Below are positions 1 through 8,602 of a stretch of 64,000 nt of DNA, in pieces. A program made the position numbers and the translations under genes. The number at the start of each line of letters is the position of its first letter. Position 1 is the stretch's first letter. The DNA is taken from positions 1,798,001-1,862,000 of the forward strand of contig CP024912.1 of assembly GCA_002813895.1 (NCBI GenBank). The letters are read 5' to 3'. The DNA comes from Cyanobacterium sp. HL-69 (GTDB taxonomy: Bacteria > Cyanobacteriota > Cyanobacteriia > Cyanobacteriales > Cyanobacteriaceae). The notes beneath the pieces are model-generated. The model was given only the letters and a program-made list of their open reading frames with translations. It was not told the origin of the DNA and ran no database searches.

Positions 1-25
1 GCCCACCCTATTCATAATAAATATC

Positions 26-1096
26 TTAGTTATTTAAACCAATTTTTTCTAATAATTTATTAAGGTTAAAATGCTCTTCAATTAACTGTTGTACACATTC
101 TACTTTGATAGTTTCTTGGAGACGCACGGTTCCGAAGGCTCGATCCACAATTTCCACGGTGGTGAGAGTATCGCAATCTACGGTTAAAATGGGGATTTCT
201 AGGTCTTCAGCCCTTGCTAAAATGAGTTGCTGAGGGGGGATATGTCCTGTTAGAATTAGGCAGTTTGTAGAGCTTTCTAGGGCTGCTAATTGGAGGTCTG
301 TGCGATCGCCCCCTGTCACCACAGCCATATTCTGTCGTTGGCGAAAATACTCTAAAGCAGAGTTAACATTCATCGCCCCTACGGTTAAACTTTCTACCAT
401 CAAATCTAAGCGATCAGGACGACATAGTACAGTCGCTTTCAACTGTGCTACTAATTCCCGAACGCTAACACTTTGTAAAAGTCTGTCGGTAGGTAACATC
501 CCTAATACATCAATGCCATGGTCTTCTAAAAAAGGTTTAATAACATTAGTCATGGTATCGAGTTGATCATGGGGAATACTATTGATACTAACACCTAAAA
601 GGCGATCGCCAAACATTTGTTTAGCACAAAGAATTTGATCCACAATTTGTAAAGCATCATACTTGACTACCAACAAAACAGAAGCATCAATTTTTTCGGC
701 TACTTCTGGACTAGAAAGATTAAACAAATTACCTTGAGAGAGATTTCCAGCACCCTCTACCAACACCAAATCACCCTCAATGGAGTTACAGTAGCTAAGT
801 ACATCAAAACTATCATCTCCATGGGAATCTAAAGCATCAGTGATGGTTTTTTGATTGAGTAATACCAAAGGAGACTTAATTTGAGTAGCAGATAAGTCCA
901 AAGTTTGAGTAATAAAACTTATATCTTGCTCATCTTGGGTAGTATCCAAATCATTAAAACAAGTGCCGATGGGTTTAGCATAGCCCAATTTAATACCCCT
1001 TTGTCTTAGTTGATGGGCAACCCCCAAGATTGTTGCCGTCTTTCCCGTATAAGGCTGATTAGAAGCAACTAATAAATATTTTCCTTTCTTAGACAT
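26..1096 (-). CDS. BioD-like P-loop/DRTGG domain protein
   Basis: A 356-residue protein built like the N-terminal part of long phosphotransacetylases, without the catalytic acetyltransferase domain. Near the start is a BioD-like P-loop (ASNQPYTGKTATILG), which suggests nucleotide binding. The C-terminal third carries a DRTGG-type domain with the signature GGDRTDLQLAAL. Cyanobacteria commonly have this two-domain protein as a stand-alone gene; its substrate is not known to me and a regulatory role is only inferred. I chose the ATG at 1096 over one 14 codons upstream because GAGGAAAA lies just ahead of it and homologues start MSKKGKY-like. It is the last gene before the window edge, with no clear operon partner. 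Confidence 0.8.
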   Translation of the reverse strand: MSKKGKYLLVASNQPYTGKTATILGVAHQLRQRGIKLGYAKPIGTCFNDLDTTQDEQDISFITQTLDLSATQIKSPLVLLNQKTITDALDSHGDDSFDVLSYCNSIEGDLVLVEGAGNLSQGNLFNLSSPEVAEKIDASVLLVVKYDALQIVDQILCAKQMFGDRLLGVSINSIPHDQLDTMTNVIKPFLEDHGIDVLGMLPTDRLLQSVSVRELVAQLKATVLCRPDRLDLMVESLTVGAMNVNSALEYFRQRQNMAVVTGGDRTDLQLAALESSTNCLILTGHIPPQQLILARAEDLEIPILTVDCDTLTTVEIVDRAFGTVRLQETIKVECVQQLIEEHFNLNKLLEKIGLNN

Positions 1097-1531
1097 GATA
1101 AATTTTCCTCTAAATATTATTATTTTTAAGGTTGACAAATACTACATAAAAATAATTGAAAACCAATGTAATTCAAAATAATTAACACAGCTTAAAAAAA
1201 GTATTTACAATTTTGTTTTGGCTCAAATAAAATATAATAACCATTGTATTTATTTTATGACTTAATTATTAACCATTATTTCATCGTCCATGGGATAAAA
1301 AATTAAACCCCAAACACTTTTTAACTATAGCATTCCTAAATGAATCAGAAAAAATGCTTGTGTTTACTCCTGCAAAAATCGACTAACTAGGGAAGTAAAC
1401 ACTTTACAAATCATTGAGTTATACTACATTTATTAAGAAATATTAATTATAAAAATCAAACTAGAATATCTATAAAATCAAAAAATATAGACTATAAAAT
1501 AACTTACTGTGTTTATTGTAATCAGATTTCT
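1097..1531. other. AT-rich intergenic region, no gene seen
   Basis: A 435-bp gap lying upstream of the BioD-like gene and downstream of hisB. It is very AT-rich and interrupted by stops in every frame. I see no tRNA-like GGTTCGAATCC arm, no strong hairpin terminator and no repeat. It presumably holds the promoter of the gene ending at 26. Confidence 0.5.
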
Positions 1532-2176
1532 TTACAAAACTCCTTTAGAACTAGGAATTTCATTTAAACGACGTACATCATATTCCAATGCCATACGCAT
1601 TGCCCTAGCAAAAGCCTTAAAAGTTGCTTCGATGATGTGATGAGAATTAATACCATCCAATTGACGGATATGTAAAGTAATCTGACAATGATTGACAATC
1701 GCCACAAAAAACTCCCTTACCAATTGGGTATCATAAGTGCCGACTCTCTGGGTTGGTATATCTAAACCATAACTTAAATGAGGTCGTCCCGAAAAATCAA
1801 GGGTAACTTGTACTAAAGCCTCATCAAGAGGGGCGATAAAATGTCCGAAACGATTGATTCCCTTCCTGTTACCCACAGCCTTGGCTATGGCCATCCCTAA
1901 AGTTATACCAACATCCTCATTAGTATGATGATCATCAATTTCAATGTCTCCTGTGGCTTGAATATCTAAATCCAATAGACCATGGGATGATAGTTGATGT
2001 AACATATGGTCAAGAAAAGGCACTCCTGTATTAACGTCACATTTTCCTGTACCGTCTAAGTTGACTTCTACCTTTACATCTGTTTCCTTGGTGTCACGAC
2101 TGATAGCGGCAACACGGGGAGTAATAGAAGCTAATTCTGCTTTTGGGGCAGCGATTAAGGTGTTATTAACTGTCAT
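1532..2176 (-). CDS. hisB: Imidazoleglycerol-phosphate dehydratase
   Basis: A 214-residue monofunctional HisB, the usual cyanobacterial length. It removes water from imidazoleglycerol phosphate in histidine synthesis, in the cytoplasm, as a metal-dependent 24-mer. The paired metal-binding histidine motifs are present: [15 protein letters not shown] and [10 protein letters not shown] early, then FGHF, and near the C-terminus [16 protein letters not shown]. The first 30 residues are a poorly conserved extension. No other his gene is adjacent, as is normal for scattered his genes in cyanobacteria. All key residues appear intact. Confidence 0.97.
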   Translation of the reverse strand: MTVNNTLIAAPKAELASITPRVAAISRDTKETDVKVEVNLDGTGKCDVNTGVPFLDHMLHQLSSHGLLDLDIQATGDIEIDDHHTNEDVGITLGMAIAKAVGNRKGINRFGHFIAPLDEALVQVTLDFSGRPHLSYGLDIPTQRVGTYDTQLVREFFVAIVNHCQITLHIRQLDGINSHHIIEATFKAFARAMRMALEYDVRRLNEIPSSKGVL

Positions 2177-2531
2177 TATTTAACTATAAAATATTCAATA
2201 CATAAAATAAGGGTAAGATGATTTATGGTATCTTATTCATCACCTGAAGTTGTTTTAATGATATACGGTCATTATTCTTGTTTTTGATATATTCAAGATA
2301 CTATCAGTGTGATAATGGTTGAATTTTCATCCTATGAATACCCTTGTATATATGATAATCCTTTTTGAGATCCGATAATTAGGGGTTGTGGAAAAAATGG
2401 AGCTATGAAGGTGGGAATAACAAATAATAACAATGCTTTAGATATGGAATGTTGATGATAATTTAAGAATATTTCATACCATCATTGACGTAATTTATTT
2501 TCTAGTTTTACGGTAAAATTAATTTTTTCTG
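2177..2531. other. Intergenic region upstream of hisB
   Basis: A 355-bp AT-rich gap between recO and hisB, both on the minus strand, so it should carry the hisB promoter. I see no conserved riboswitch or T-box pattern, no tRNA and no convincing small ORF. Confidence 0.45.
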
Positions 2532-3344
2532 TTAAGTGTAATTAAGAGCAAAATTGATCATTGCGGCAGATTTTAAGGAATGACCAAGATAAAATTCTAT
2601 ATAGTTTTTTAGGCTTCTTTCAATATTTATCCAAGCTAAATTAATTGTTTCTGTAGAGTATGTCTGTTTGATTTCCATTTCCATTTCCTGTTGTTTTCCG
2701 TTAGATAAACATTGTAAAAAAAATAATTCTAAGGCATTAATTTTAGTATTAATATAATTGTTTTGACTATTATTCATAGATGATAATTGAATTAAACCAC
2801 CATTAGCAAAACTAAATCCTACTCGCCAATGGGATTGAGCAAAGTTAGGAATTAGAGGGGTTTCTGTGGTGAGGCAATAGTTTACTTCTGGAGCTATACC
2901 TGTCAGAATTAGTATATTAAATACTCCTTGGGCTAAATAGGGGGTGAAATTAATTTGATTATCTAATGTTTCTAAAGTTTTTAAGTGTTTATTAAAAGTA
3001 TTATATAATTCTATTTGAGGTTGTTCTGTGGGTGCTAAATTAAGGATTATTTCTGCCAAGTATTGACTGATGGTTAGTTTTCCTAAATTATGACTTAGTT
3101 TAGGGTATGATTCTTTGGTTTCTGCCTGAATTAATCGATCTAAATTTGTTCCTTTAACGATTAAAAATTCGTTTATTACTAGGGGTTGAATCCTTCCTCT
3201 TAATCTTGATTTATATTTTCTGGCTCCTGGGGCGATCGCCCGTACTAACCCATATTCAGGGGAAAAGATAGTGACTAATAAATCATTTTCCTTAAACGGA
3301 TTTTGTTTGAGAATAATGCCCGTAGTTTGATAAGTTTGGCTCAT
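2532..3344 (-). CDS. recO: DNA repair protein RecO
   Basis: A 270-residue RecO. In the RecFOR pathway it loads RecA on single-stranded DNA covered by SSB. The N-terminal OB-fold opens with TTGIILKQNPFKENDLLVTIFS and continues with the basic GLVRAIAPGARKYKSRLRG segment typical of the family. The rest is the helical RecO C-terminal domain. I see no clear zinc-binding cysteine cluster, which is common in cyanobacterial RecO. The gene lies 87 bp downstream of murI on the same strand, with a terminator-like hairpin between them. Confidence 0.93.
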   Translation of the reverse strand: MSQTYQTTGIILKQNPFKENDLLVTIFSPEYGLVRAIAPGARKYKSRLRGRIQPLVINEFLIVKGTNLDRLIQAETKESYPKLSHNLGKLTISQYLAEIILNLAPTEQPQIELYNTFNKHLKTLETLDNQINFTPYLAQGVFNILILTGIAPEVNYCLTTETPLIPNFAQSHWRVGFSFANGGLIQLSSMNNSQNNYINTKINALELFFLQCLSNGKQQEMEMEIKQTYSTETINLAWINIERSLKNYIEFYLGHSLKSAAMINFALNYT

Positions 3345-3381
3345 GGTATTTGATACAAAAAGGAATAATTAACTTAAAATA

Positions 3382-3403
3382 GGGACGTAAAACATTACGT
3401 CCC
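3382..3403 (-). terminator. Hairpin after murI
   Basis: A perfect 9-bp inverted repeat (GGGACGTAA / TTACGTCCC) with a 4-nt loop. On the minus strand it is followed by TATTTT, so it can act as an intrinsic terminator for murI, just ahead of recO. Confidence 0.6.
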
Positions 3404-3431
3404 CCAAACTTTTATTTACTCCCCATAAAAG

Positions 3432-4310
3432 TTAGGCGATTAAACTCTCCGCATAAACATCCTCTGAAGAATTATCCCTAATCTCCATGGAAGTATCAAC
3501 TAATTCAAAATGAGGTTGTAACTGAATTTGTTCCACATTAGGAGTAAAACCCAACCAGCCCCTAGAGGCATGGGCAAATTCATCGGGATTTCCACTCACA
3601 CAAAAACGGGTTGCCAAGGCATCTTCTTGGTTGCGTAATCCATTGATTTCCAACTCCTTAGCCATAGCCCTCACCACCGCATAGGCTGGATCTACTAATT
3701 TTACATAGGAAGGCAAAATTTCTCTCAAAACTCCTTCTAAATGGGGATAATGAGTACAACCATATACCAAAGTATCAATTCTATTTCTCAGTAAAGGCTC
3801 AAGATATTTTTGGGCTACTTCTTTCGTATAGGGGTCATAAATTTTATTGTCTTCGATAAGAGGAACAAATTCAGGACAACCAATTTGCCAAACCTTCGTA
3901 TCAGGCTCAAGTTCATTAATAGCGTTACGATAAGCATTACTAGAAGCGGTAGCAACGGTGGAAATAACCCCAATTCTTTTTCCTTGTTTAATAGCTGCCT
4001 TTGCCCCAGGATGAATCAAGCCCAAAATAGGAAAATTAAACTCCGTTCTAACTTCCTCAAGGGCAAGGGCAGAGCTAGTATTACAGGCCATAATCACCAT
4101 TTTTACTCCCTCTTCTTGCATCCAGTAGAGAATCTCTCTAACGAATTGTAAAATTTCTTGAGGTGACTTAGTACCATAGGGGAGACGTTTAGTATCTCCA
4201 AAATACAAAATAGACTCCTGGGGTAATTGACGATATATCTGTCGTAATACCGTTAACCCTCCCACCCCACTGTCAAATACACCTATTCTGTTGTTAAACG
4301 CATTTGTCAT
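3432..4310 (-). CDS. murI: Glutamate racemase
   Basis: A cofactor-independent racemase that makes D-glutamate for peptidoglycan. The N-terminal motif NRIGVFDSGVGGLTVL is intact. The two catalytic cysteines lie in MACNTSSALALEE and VYGCTHYPHLEG. Other family landmarks are YFGDTKRLPYGTKS and LGLIHPGAKAA. The start at 4310 (MTNAFNNRIG) gives about 292 residues, the usual length; upstream in-frame ATGs at 4331 and 4409 would add a hydrophobic extension not seen in the family. Together with the amidase gene upstream this is a cell-wall neighbourhood. Confidence 0.96.
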   Translation of the reverse strand: MTNAFNNRIGVFDSGVGGLTVLRQIYRQLPQESILYFGDTKRLPYGTKSPQEILQFVREILYWMQEEGVKMVIMACNTSSALALEEVRTEFNFPILGLIHPGAKAAIKQGKRIGVISTVATASSNAYRNAINELEPDTKVWQIGCPEFVPLIEDNKIYDPYTKEVAQKYLEPLLRNRIDTLVYGCTHYPHLEGVLREILPSYVKLVDPAYAVVRAMAKELEINGLRNQEDALATRFCVSGNPDEFAHASRGWLGFTPNVEQIQLQPHFELVDTSMEIRDNSSEDVYAESLIA

Positions 4311-4831
4311 AAATCTAGTTATTATTTCCATTGAAATTAATATAATATAAGCAAATTTACTCAATATTGTAAATATTTTGTGAGGAATTAAATATATGAA
4401 ACAAATCAAAGACTTATGGGTTACAAAAAAACGGTTAGAGATTTTACCGAATATTTATAATTAAGTATCTTATTGAGATAAAATTGCATCTTTTTATGTT
4501 TACTTTTCGTCTGATTTATTGCTTCTTATTAAATGTAATCTCTTATCATTAAATATTTTCACTCATTTTATGTTATGTAATAAAATGTTATAAACCAGAA
4601 GTTTCCGAAGGATAATTATTAATCTATTTGGGCTGGGACAATCAAGAATAGCTTTTTTAATCCTTTAATTTTTTCCATGACGATAATTGAGAACCTTTTA
4701 GCTCAAAAGTACAAAATAAATGATTTTGTTTTTTAAGTTTTTAGTAATTAATTGAGTTGTAAAACTTTTCCCACTCCCTTAGATTAAATCAAACCAAGAG
4801 GGTGGGAGCAAAAGGTTTTGTCTGGACTAGT
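4311..4831. other. Intergenic region between murI and amidase
   Basis: A 521-bp AT-rich stretch with no supportable gene; the longest reading frames are about 20 codons. Near its right edge, 4767-4815, an imperfect inverted repeat (CTTTTCCCACTCCCT against AGGGTGGGAGCAAAAG) may terminate the amidase transcript. The region should also hold the murI promoter. Confidence 0.4.
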
Positions 4832-6760
4832 CTAAAGTCTATTGGTTCTAACGTATTCGACAATTCCCGCGGCAATGCCTTGAGCCATCTGTCTTTGAAA
4901 ATTAGGATCTCCTAGACGAGCGGCATCTTCTCTACCCGTGACAAATCCAGTTTCGACTAACACAGAGGGCATTCTCGAATTACGGAGTACATAAAACCTT
5001 GCCTGACGTACTCGGCGATCGCGTATATTAAGCCTTTGTAAAATATTACGATGAATAACATTAGCTAAATTACGACCACTCTGAAAATAGTAAGTTTCCA
5101 AACCATTAACATCAGGACGACTCATACTGATAGCGTTAGCATGGATGCTCACAAACAAATCAGCATTAAGACTATTTGCCATATTAGTACGCCCTTCCAA
5201 ACTGATAAAATTATCATTATTACGAGTAAGACGTGCTTGGATACCCTGTTGTTCCAAAATTCGGGCAACTTCTAAAGAAATCGGTAAAATAACATCCTTT
5301 TCCCGCAAACCACCAATGCCCACAGCCCCTGGATCTCTACCTCCATGACCTGGATCGATTATGACCAAAGGACGGGATTGGTTAGGGCGATTATTAGCAG
5401 GGGGAGTAGTATTCGCGGGGGGGGGAGTAATACTAATATTCCGAGGGGGGGGGTTAACGGGGATCGCCGCCGTGTTATTGGTGGGGTCATTGACCACGGG
5501 ATTATTATTGCGAATGGGTGCGTTATTAGTGGCTGTACGCCCTCCCAAAAGAGAAAGACTAACAGAACGGTCATTAGGTTGATTTAAACGTCCAATTCTA
5601 ACCCCAGGGGATGGTTGAACCAATAAAATAACGGTATTATCATCAGGTTGCCAAATGCGTAGTCTGGAAAGAGGACTATTAGAAGATAGTTGAGGGTTCC
5701 GAAAATTGGGAGATAGATCCGCATTATTAATGCGAATTTGATAAGTACCATCCTGCTGAGACCAAGTACCTGTAGCTCTTAAGCTCTGATTAGCTCTAAT
5801 TAATAAGTCATTATTGTCAAAATTAATAGACTCAATGATTGTTTTATCTTGATTTCTGGCAATATTAACAGGTCTGGTGGTATTTTGAGCCACCGTTATC
5901 GCACTAACAGATTTTGTGCCAACATTGCTACTAGAAAGAGATTCTACCCTTCCCATACCCCCTTGAGGCCATAAAACTAATCCCCCCATACGGCTAAAAC
6001 TCGCCTGCCAATCGGGGCTATCGGGATTAACATTCATTTTTAAGGATGCAACGGGGGGAGAAGAGCGTTTTTGACTAACATCAATAGAACTTACTCCATA
6101 TTCATTCACATCCCATGAGTTAATTAATTCATTGCTAAGGGTAATACCTTGTAACTCAAATTCGATCTCGCGGCGATCGCGACTACGACTATAACGAATA
6201 GCATTATTAGAATTCCCATCAATCCCCATCAAAATGCCACTAGAAGAAATCTGAAAAGGAGACCTACTATTTGCCCTCGCAGTGGTGTTATTAGGATTAC
6301 TAGGAGGAGGATTATCAATAGAAGAATTATTATTACGAGGAGGAGTCGGAGTAACAGGAGGAGGAGTTGTCATCCTCTCAGGCTGAGGAATATCCACACT
6401 CCACTGAGTAGGAGAAATGCCCTGAACCCTTACCTTTTGAGGATCGATGGTATAACCCTGAGCGATCTCTACCACCACCCTTGTCGTATTATTATCAAAT
6501 TGACCAATTCTTAGATTAGTGATCAAACTACCCAAATTTTCATTGACAGTGCCTCTACCCAAATTTGTACCGGGTAAATCAATAACTAAACGAGTAGGAT
6601 TAGATATTAATTGAGCCGTAGGCTGAACACTTCTGTCCGTAGTAAAAACCAGTCGATTTTGATTCGCTTCAAAGCGCCAAGAAATCAACCTCCCCGCAAA
6701 AGCAGGAGTCGTCAAAAATAAAAAAGTTAGACAACTGAGAATAAAAGAATAAAATTTCAC
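4832..6760 (-). CDS. amiC: N-acetylmuramoyl-L-alanine amidase with AMIN domain
   Basis: A secreted zinc amidase that cleaves the peptide stem from peptidoglycan, needed for cell separation. Order of parts: a signal peptide (hydrophobic core, then TTPAFAG); an N-terminal AMIN domain that targets the wall; a probable second AMIN-like region; a Pro/Asn-rich linker; and a C-terminal Amidase_3 domain. Zinc-site motifs are IDPGHGGRDPGAVG, LREKDV and VSIHANA, with the catalytic Glu in VLVETGFVTG. I chose the GTG at 6760 because GAGGAG lies ahead of it and it starts the signal peptide directly; the more upstream TTG start lacks support. The linker contains two runs of nine cytosines (listed separately). 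Confidence 0.93.
   Translation of the reverse strand: MKFYSFILSCLTFLFLTTPAFAGRLISWRFEANQNRLVFTTDRSVQPTAQLISNPTRLVIDLPGTNLGRGTVNENLGSLITNLRIGQFDNNTTRVVVEIAQGYTIDPQKVRVQGISPTQWSVDIPQPERMTTPPPVTPTPPRNNNSSIDNPPPSNPNNTTARANSRSPFQISSSGILMGIDGNSNNAIRYSRSRDRREIEFELQGITLSNELINSWDVNEYGVSSIDVSQKRSSPPVASLKMNVNPDSPDWQASFSRMGGLVLWPQGGMGRVESLSSSNVGTKSVSAITVAQNTTRPVNIARNQDKTIIESINFDNNDLLIRANQSLRATGTWSQQDGTYQIRINNADLSPNFRNPQLSSNSPLSRLRIWQPDDNTVILLVQPSPGVRIGRLNQPNDRSVSLSLLGGRTATNNAPIRNNNPVVNDPTNNTAAIPVNPPPRNISITPPPANTTPPANNRPNQSRPLVIIDPGHGGRDPGAVGIGGLREKDVILPISLEVARILEQQGIQARLTRNNDNFISLEGRTNMANSLNADLFVSIHANAISMSRPDVNGLETYYFQSGRNLANVIHRNILQRLNIRDRRVRQARFYVLRNSRMPSVLVETGFVTGREDAARLGDPNFQRQMAQGIAAGIVEYVRTNRL
5417..5453 (-). 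repeat. Two C9 homopolymer tracts in the amidase linker
   Basis: On the plus strand there are runs of nine G at 5417-5425 and 5445-5453, which are nine C on the coding strand. They encode Pro-Pro-Pro in the linker just upstream of the catalytic domain. Single-base slippage at either tract would shift the frame and remove the amidase domain. Confidence 0.85.
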
Positions 6761-7335
6761 TGTAGTATTACTCCTCAAATCAATTTAATAAAGTTTAATA
6801 GTCATAGATTTTCACCGCCTTTAGTGACAATGAATTGAGATTTAAATTAATATAGTTATTGATATTTATAAGTCTTTGTTGTATAAAATGGACGTTCTCT
6901 AAATTTAATTGATAATATTTTACTGATAATCCGAGCAACTCAAGAAAGATAAATCATATTTTGACCTACGTAATAACTAACTACAACCTCACTACCCCAA
7001 ACTGCTATACAATCATAGATCATAAATAAAAGTTAGTGTTTTCAAACCCCAATGACAGCTAAGTTAATTATCTAATTTGGTTGTGGTTTTTATATATACT
7101 TTGATGACATTATTTTTTATCTTTTTGTTTCTGTGTATTTTAGCTATCAATGTAAATTATCAGTAAGTTTAATTGTCCATGGTTTTTAATATCCATTGGT
7201 GGAATATTTATAATTGAACTGGCATTAATTTTAATAAAAATTTAATAATTGTCACAAAAAAAATATTGAATGGGGAGAAATCTGTAATTCCCCCCTATGG
7301 ACAGATAGACCAAATAATAATTGATCTAATCGCAA
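6761..7335. other. Long AT-rich intergenic region
   Basis: A 575-bp gap between the amidase start and the next minus-strand gene. No ORF with family similarity, no tRNA and no strong repeat was seen. It should contain the amidase promoter at the left. Near 7272-7294 a GGGGA...TCCCC hairpin lies just after the neighbouring gene. Confidence 0.45.
7272..7294 (-). terminator. Possible terminator after the 7336-7791 gene
   Basis: A short GGGGA/TCCCC stem with AT-rich inner bases. On the minus strand it is followed, after a short spacer, by a run of eight T. The stem is short, so this is a weak call. Confidence 0.35.
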
Positions 7336-7791
7336 CTATAAAATTTTATGGGTGTTTGGATGTTGCTTTACATTATCATCATCAGACACGGTTTTGATGT
7401 TATTTAAAATTCTTTTTCTTGCTAACGAATAATTAAGGTCAGCTTTTTGCTCTCCTAAAGCCAGAAATTCCTTAGCAGAGGGTTTCTTTTTATAAGTGCG
7501 GGTTGCGGCTAAAGTCATCTCAATAAAATTATGACAAAATTGGCTATTACTAGGGAAATCATTGGGTTTTTGTAAACTGTCATTAACTAAAACCTCTCCC
7601 ACTGTTTTTGCACAAACGAACTTATAAGAAGTTTCAACTCCCTTCAACAAAGTTTCCCAGTAGGCGGATGGAATAGGCTCAATTACTTCTACTTCCTGAA
7701 TATCTCCCTCTTCTCTGACAAAGCAGGTTGCTAAACCGAAGATACAATAATCATCGGCTGATACTTCTGCTTGATTTAATGTGGTGGTCAT
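7336..7791 (-). CDS. Conserved cyanobacterial protein of unknown function
   Basis: A 151-residue soluble protein that I do not assign to a named family. It looks like a real gene: it starts at a clean ATG and has balanced composition. Four cysteines are scattered (DDYCIFGLATCF, KFVCAKTVG, SQFCHNF) without a recognisable metal motif. The middle resembles an alpha/beta fold and the C-terminal 50 residues are basic and probably helical. No signal peptide or membrane segment. It stands alone, with 557 bp or more of noncoding DNA on its 3' side and a divergent SUKH gene on the other. Confidence 0.65.
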   Translation of the reverse strand: MTTTLNQAEVSADDYCIFGLATCFVREEGDIQEVEVIEPIPSAYWETLLKGVETSYKFVCAKTVGEVLVNDSLQKPNDFPSNSQFCHNFIEMTLAATRTYKKKPSAKEFLALGEQKADLNYSLARKRILNNIKTVSDDDNVKQHPNTHKIL

Positions 7792-7983
7792 GGGTAATCT
7801 TTAATCTATATGGTTATCTCTGTTCAAATTTTACAATATATATTTTTGTCTAGGCTTTATTTTATATTTCTGTAACAAATAGGGTCACAACATAACAATG
7901 TACTATTACTATTTTCAAATAAAATTCCCTTTTTATGACTCAAGTAATATCATAAATTTTTCATGATTTAGTGAACATTAACC

Positions 7984-8601
7984 ATGGATAAAATAGTACA
8001 AGTAATTCAAGATATTCTTAAATATACTGACAAAAATAATTGCATCAGCAACAGCCTAAATCAAGGCTTAAGTCCATTAGAGATAGAACAAAAATTAAAG
8101 GACTTTCCTTTTAAACTACCTCAAGAAGCAAAGCAATTATATCAATGGCATAATGGCACTAATATATATGATGATGTCCAAATTTTTTACTACCATTATT
8201 TCTTAAATATAGAAGAATCATTAAACGTTTACCATAGCTGGATTGAAGAGAATCAAAGCCATGATTGGATTATTTACCCAGAGCATCTATTTCCTTTACT
8301 GGGTTTTGAAGGAGAGTATTATGCGATCGCATGTTCTTCAGAGCAACAAGAAACAGGAAAAATATGGCACATTTATCATGAAGATATTTGTGTTTATAAT
8401 AGTCTTTATTCCATGTTAAAAAGTTTCTTAGAATGCTATAAAAAAGAAGCCTATAAAATGATTCTAGTTGATGGTTATTGGGAAACAGAAGAAGATCAAA
8501 AAATGGTAGCAAAAATTAAACTAAAATATAATCCCATCAGACAAACGATTGTTACAGAATTAGAAAAAAGAGGTGAAAACGACTATTTTTCTTATCCCTA
8601 A
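7984..8601 (+). CDS. SMI1/KNR4 (SUKH) family protein
   Basis: A 205-residue protein with the SUKH pattern: an N-terminal helix, then LPQEAKQLYQWHNGTN (the family's characteristic 'YxxHNG' turn), a beta-rich core containing FPLLGFEGEYYAIACS, and a helical tail. Bacterial SUKH proteins often act as immunity proteins to polymorphic toxins, but many are orphans of unknown role. No toxin gene is next to it here, so an immunity function is not supported by context. It ends 1 bp before the convergent oxidoreductase gene. One HIP1-like GCGATCGC lies inside, so it seems adapted to this genome. Confidence 0.75.
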   Translation: MDKIVQVIQDILKYTDKNNCISNSLNQGLSPLEIEQKLKDFPFKLPQEAKQLYQWHNGTNIYDDVQIFYYHYFLNIEESLNVYHSWIEENQSHDWIIYPEHLFPLLGFEGEYYAIACSSEQQETGKIWHIYHEDICVYNSLYSMLKSFLECYKKEAYKMILVDGYWETEEDQKMVAKIKLKYNPIRQTIVTELEKRGENDYFSYP

Positions 8602-8602
8602 A

